A stretch of 64,000 nt of DNA. It comes from JAKVCB01 sp965243695. GTDB lineage: Bacteria > Planctomycetota > Planctomycetia > Pirellulales > Lacipirellulaceae. Both the position numbers and the translations under genes were made by a program. The notes below the pieces were generated by a model. The model had not been told where the DNA came from and searched no databases. It was given only the letters and a program-made list of their open reading frames with translations. This document shows, one piece after another, positions 63,562 through 64,000 of the stretch. Where the stretch lies: positions 62,001-126,000 of the forward strand of contig CBDEWC010000015.1 of NCBI GenBank assembly GCA_965243695.1. Direction: 5' to 3'. Numbering within the stretch: the stretch's first letter is position 1; each line of letters begins with the position of its first letter.

Positions 63562-63834
63562 CTACCTTTGTTGCAAGTACTCTTCGATCCGGTCTGCTTT
63601 GCGGAGTAAAAAGGGGGCGTGTTCGTTCGTCGACTCGATATAACGTGCAATCCCCTTCATGTGCTGTTCAAAATCCTCGGAAAACTTTTTGTGCTCCTGG
63701 TCGCGCCAAGTAACGCTCAGAGAATTGAGCTGTGCTACCAGGGATGACATCTGCTGTTCCAACTCCTCGTTGAATTTTTTCAGATTTTGCGCAAATCGCC
63801 GTAATTCAACAGGGTCAACAATGGCCTGCGACAT
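63562..63834 (-). CDS. WXG100-like protein
   Basis: 90 residues, the right length for WXG100. Two long helices joined by a turn with VTWRDQEHKKF: Trp43, Asp45 where Gly is usual, Phe51 (Trp+8). Such proteins are secreted as helical-hairpin dimers by ESX/T7SS ATPases. Leads the cluster on the minus strand. A TATAAT at 63959-63964 lies 125 bp upstream with no good -35. Confidence 0.85.
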   Translation of the reverse strand: MSQAIVDPVELRRFAQNLKKFNEELEQQMSSLVAQLNSLSVTWRDQEHKKFSEDFEQHMKGIARYIESTNEHAPFLLRKADRIEEYLQQR

Positions 63835-63903
63835 GGGTTGTCCTCCAGTACCGAACGCAATCGGTCACTTGAGACTGAGGGTTTCGCTGAAATAAGGGGA
63901 ATC

Positions 63904-63945
63904 TGCTTGTCTACGTCCGGCAAGTGCTTGTACACGTCCGGCAAG
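63904..63945. repeat. 21-bp tandem duplication upstream of the WXG100-like gene
   Basis: TGCTTGTCTACGTCCGGCAAG and TGCTTGTACACGTCCGGCAAG (63904-63924, 63925-63945), differing at two positions, about 70 bp before the start codon at 63834. Confidence 0.85.
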
Positions 63946-64000
63946 GCAACTATCAACAATTATAAAACGCTCTGGGCACAACGGAAAGAATTTGTCCCCA

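Noticed and set aside
1..64000. tRNA or rRNA genes
   Set aside because: No T-loop type GGTTCGAATCC segment with matching acceptor arms or rRNA-like sequence was noticed; a tRNAscan run would be decisive.

Overview
The window looks like a chromosomal segment of a planctomycete, most likely a Pirellulales-type lineage. This is inferred from gene style, not from a marker RNA: no rRNA or tRNA was found. The pointers are an oversized SecA with lineage-style insertions, a Rieske protein with a long Ala/Pro/Lys-rich N-terminus, many exported or Cys-rich proteins of no known family, a Kdo transferase (Gram-negative-type envelope), an EfpL/YeiP-type elongation factor, a lysine-repeat histone H1-like protein, and a WXG100/FtsK (type VII-like) cluster. 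Genes are densely packed on both strands with moderate GC. Most of the window is housekeeping plus conserved hypothetical genes; no insertion sequence, prophage or CRISPR array is visible.

Layout. 1-1.6 kb: cytochrome b (cut by the window edge) and Rieske protein, with a perfect CRP-type palindrome upstream. 2.4-9.9 kb: purD, two Cys-rich exported proteins, a giant FtsX-type permease, and a 5+5 TM duplicated membrane protein. 9.9-11.8 kb: the preQ1 (queuosine precursor) genes queE-queC and divergent queF. 12-20 kb: sugar isomerase, DksA/TraR-like zinc protein, HtrA protease, nucleoside hydrolase, trpD, VWA protein. 20-31 kb: large exported protein, alpha/beta-hydrolase-fold protein with a missing nucleophile, HD phosphohydrolase, purB, Fur, FlgM-like protein, EF-hand protein. 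31-38 kb: ispH, yjbQ, a three-gene ABC exporter, an inactive rhomboid-like protein, waaA. 38-47 kb: secA (interrupted by an apparent 1-base frameshift), MBL-fold hydrolase, Prc-type protease, a SelA-like protein lacking the PLP lysine. 47-58 kb: proC, two small acidic proteins, efpL, the H1-like protein, ettA, guaA, surE, a lipoprotein, two small membrane proteins, eno. 58.5-63.8 kb: the type VII-like cluster, all on the minus strand: a WXG100-like protein, a coiled-coil protein, a second WXG-like protein, and a 1334-residue membrane FtsK/EccC-like ATPase.

The most promising candidate for an under-described system is that last cluster. Both small proteins carry W-x-D with a Phe eight residues after the Trp, instead of the classical W-x-G, and the ATPase has long coiled coils where Gram-positive EssC has FHA domains. 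A second window-wide signal is the abundance of short (13-27 bp) tandem duplications between genes. At four loci they duplicate the 3' end of a gene together with its stop codon.
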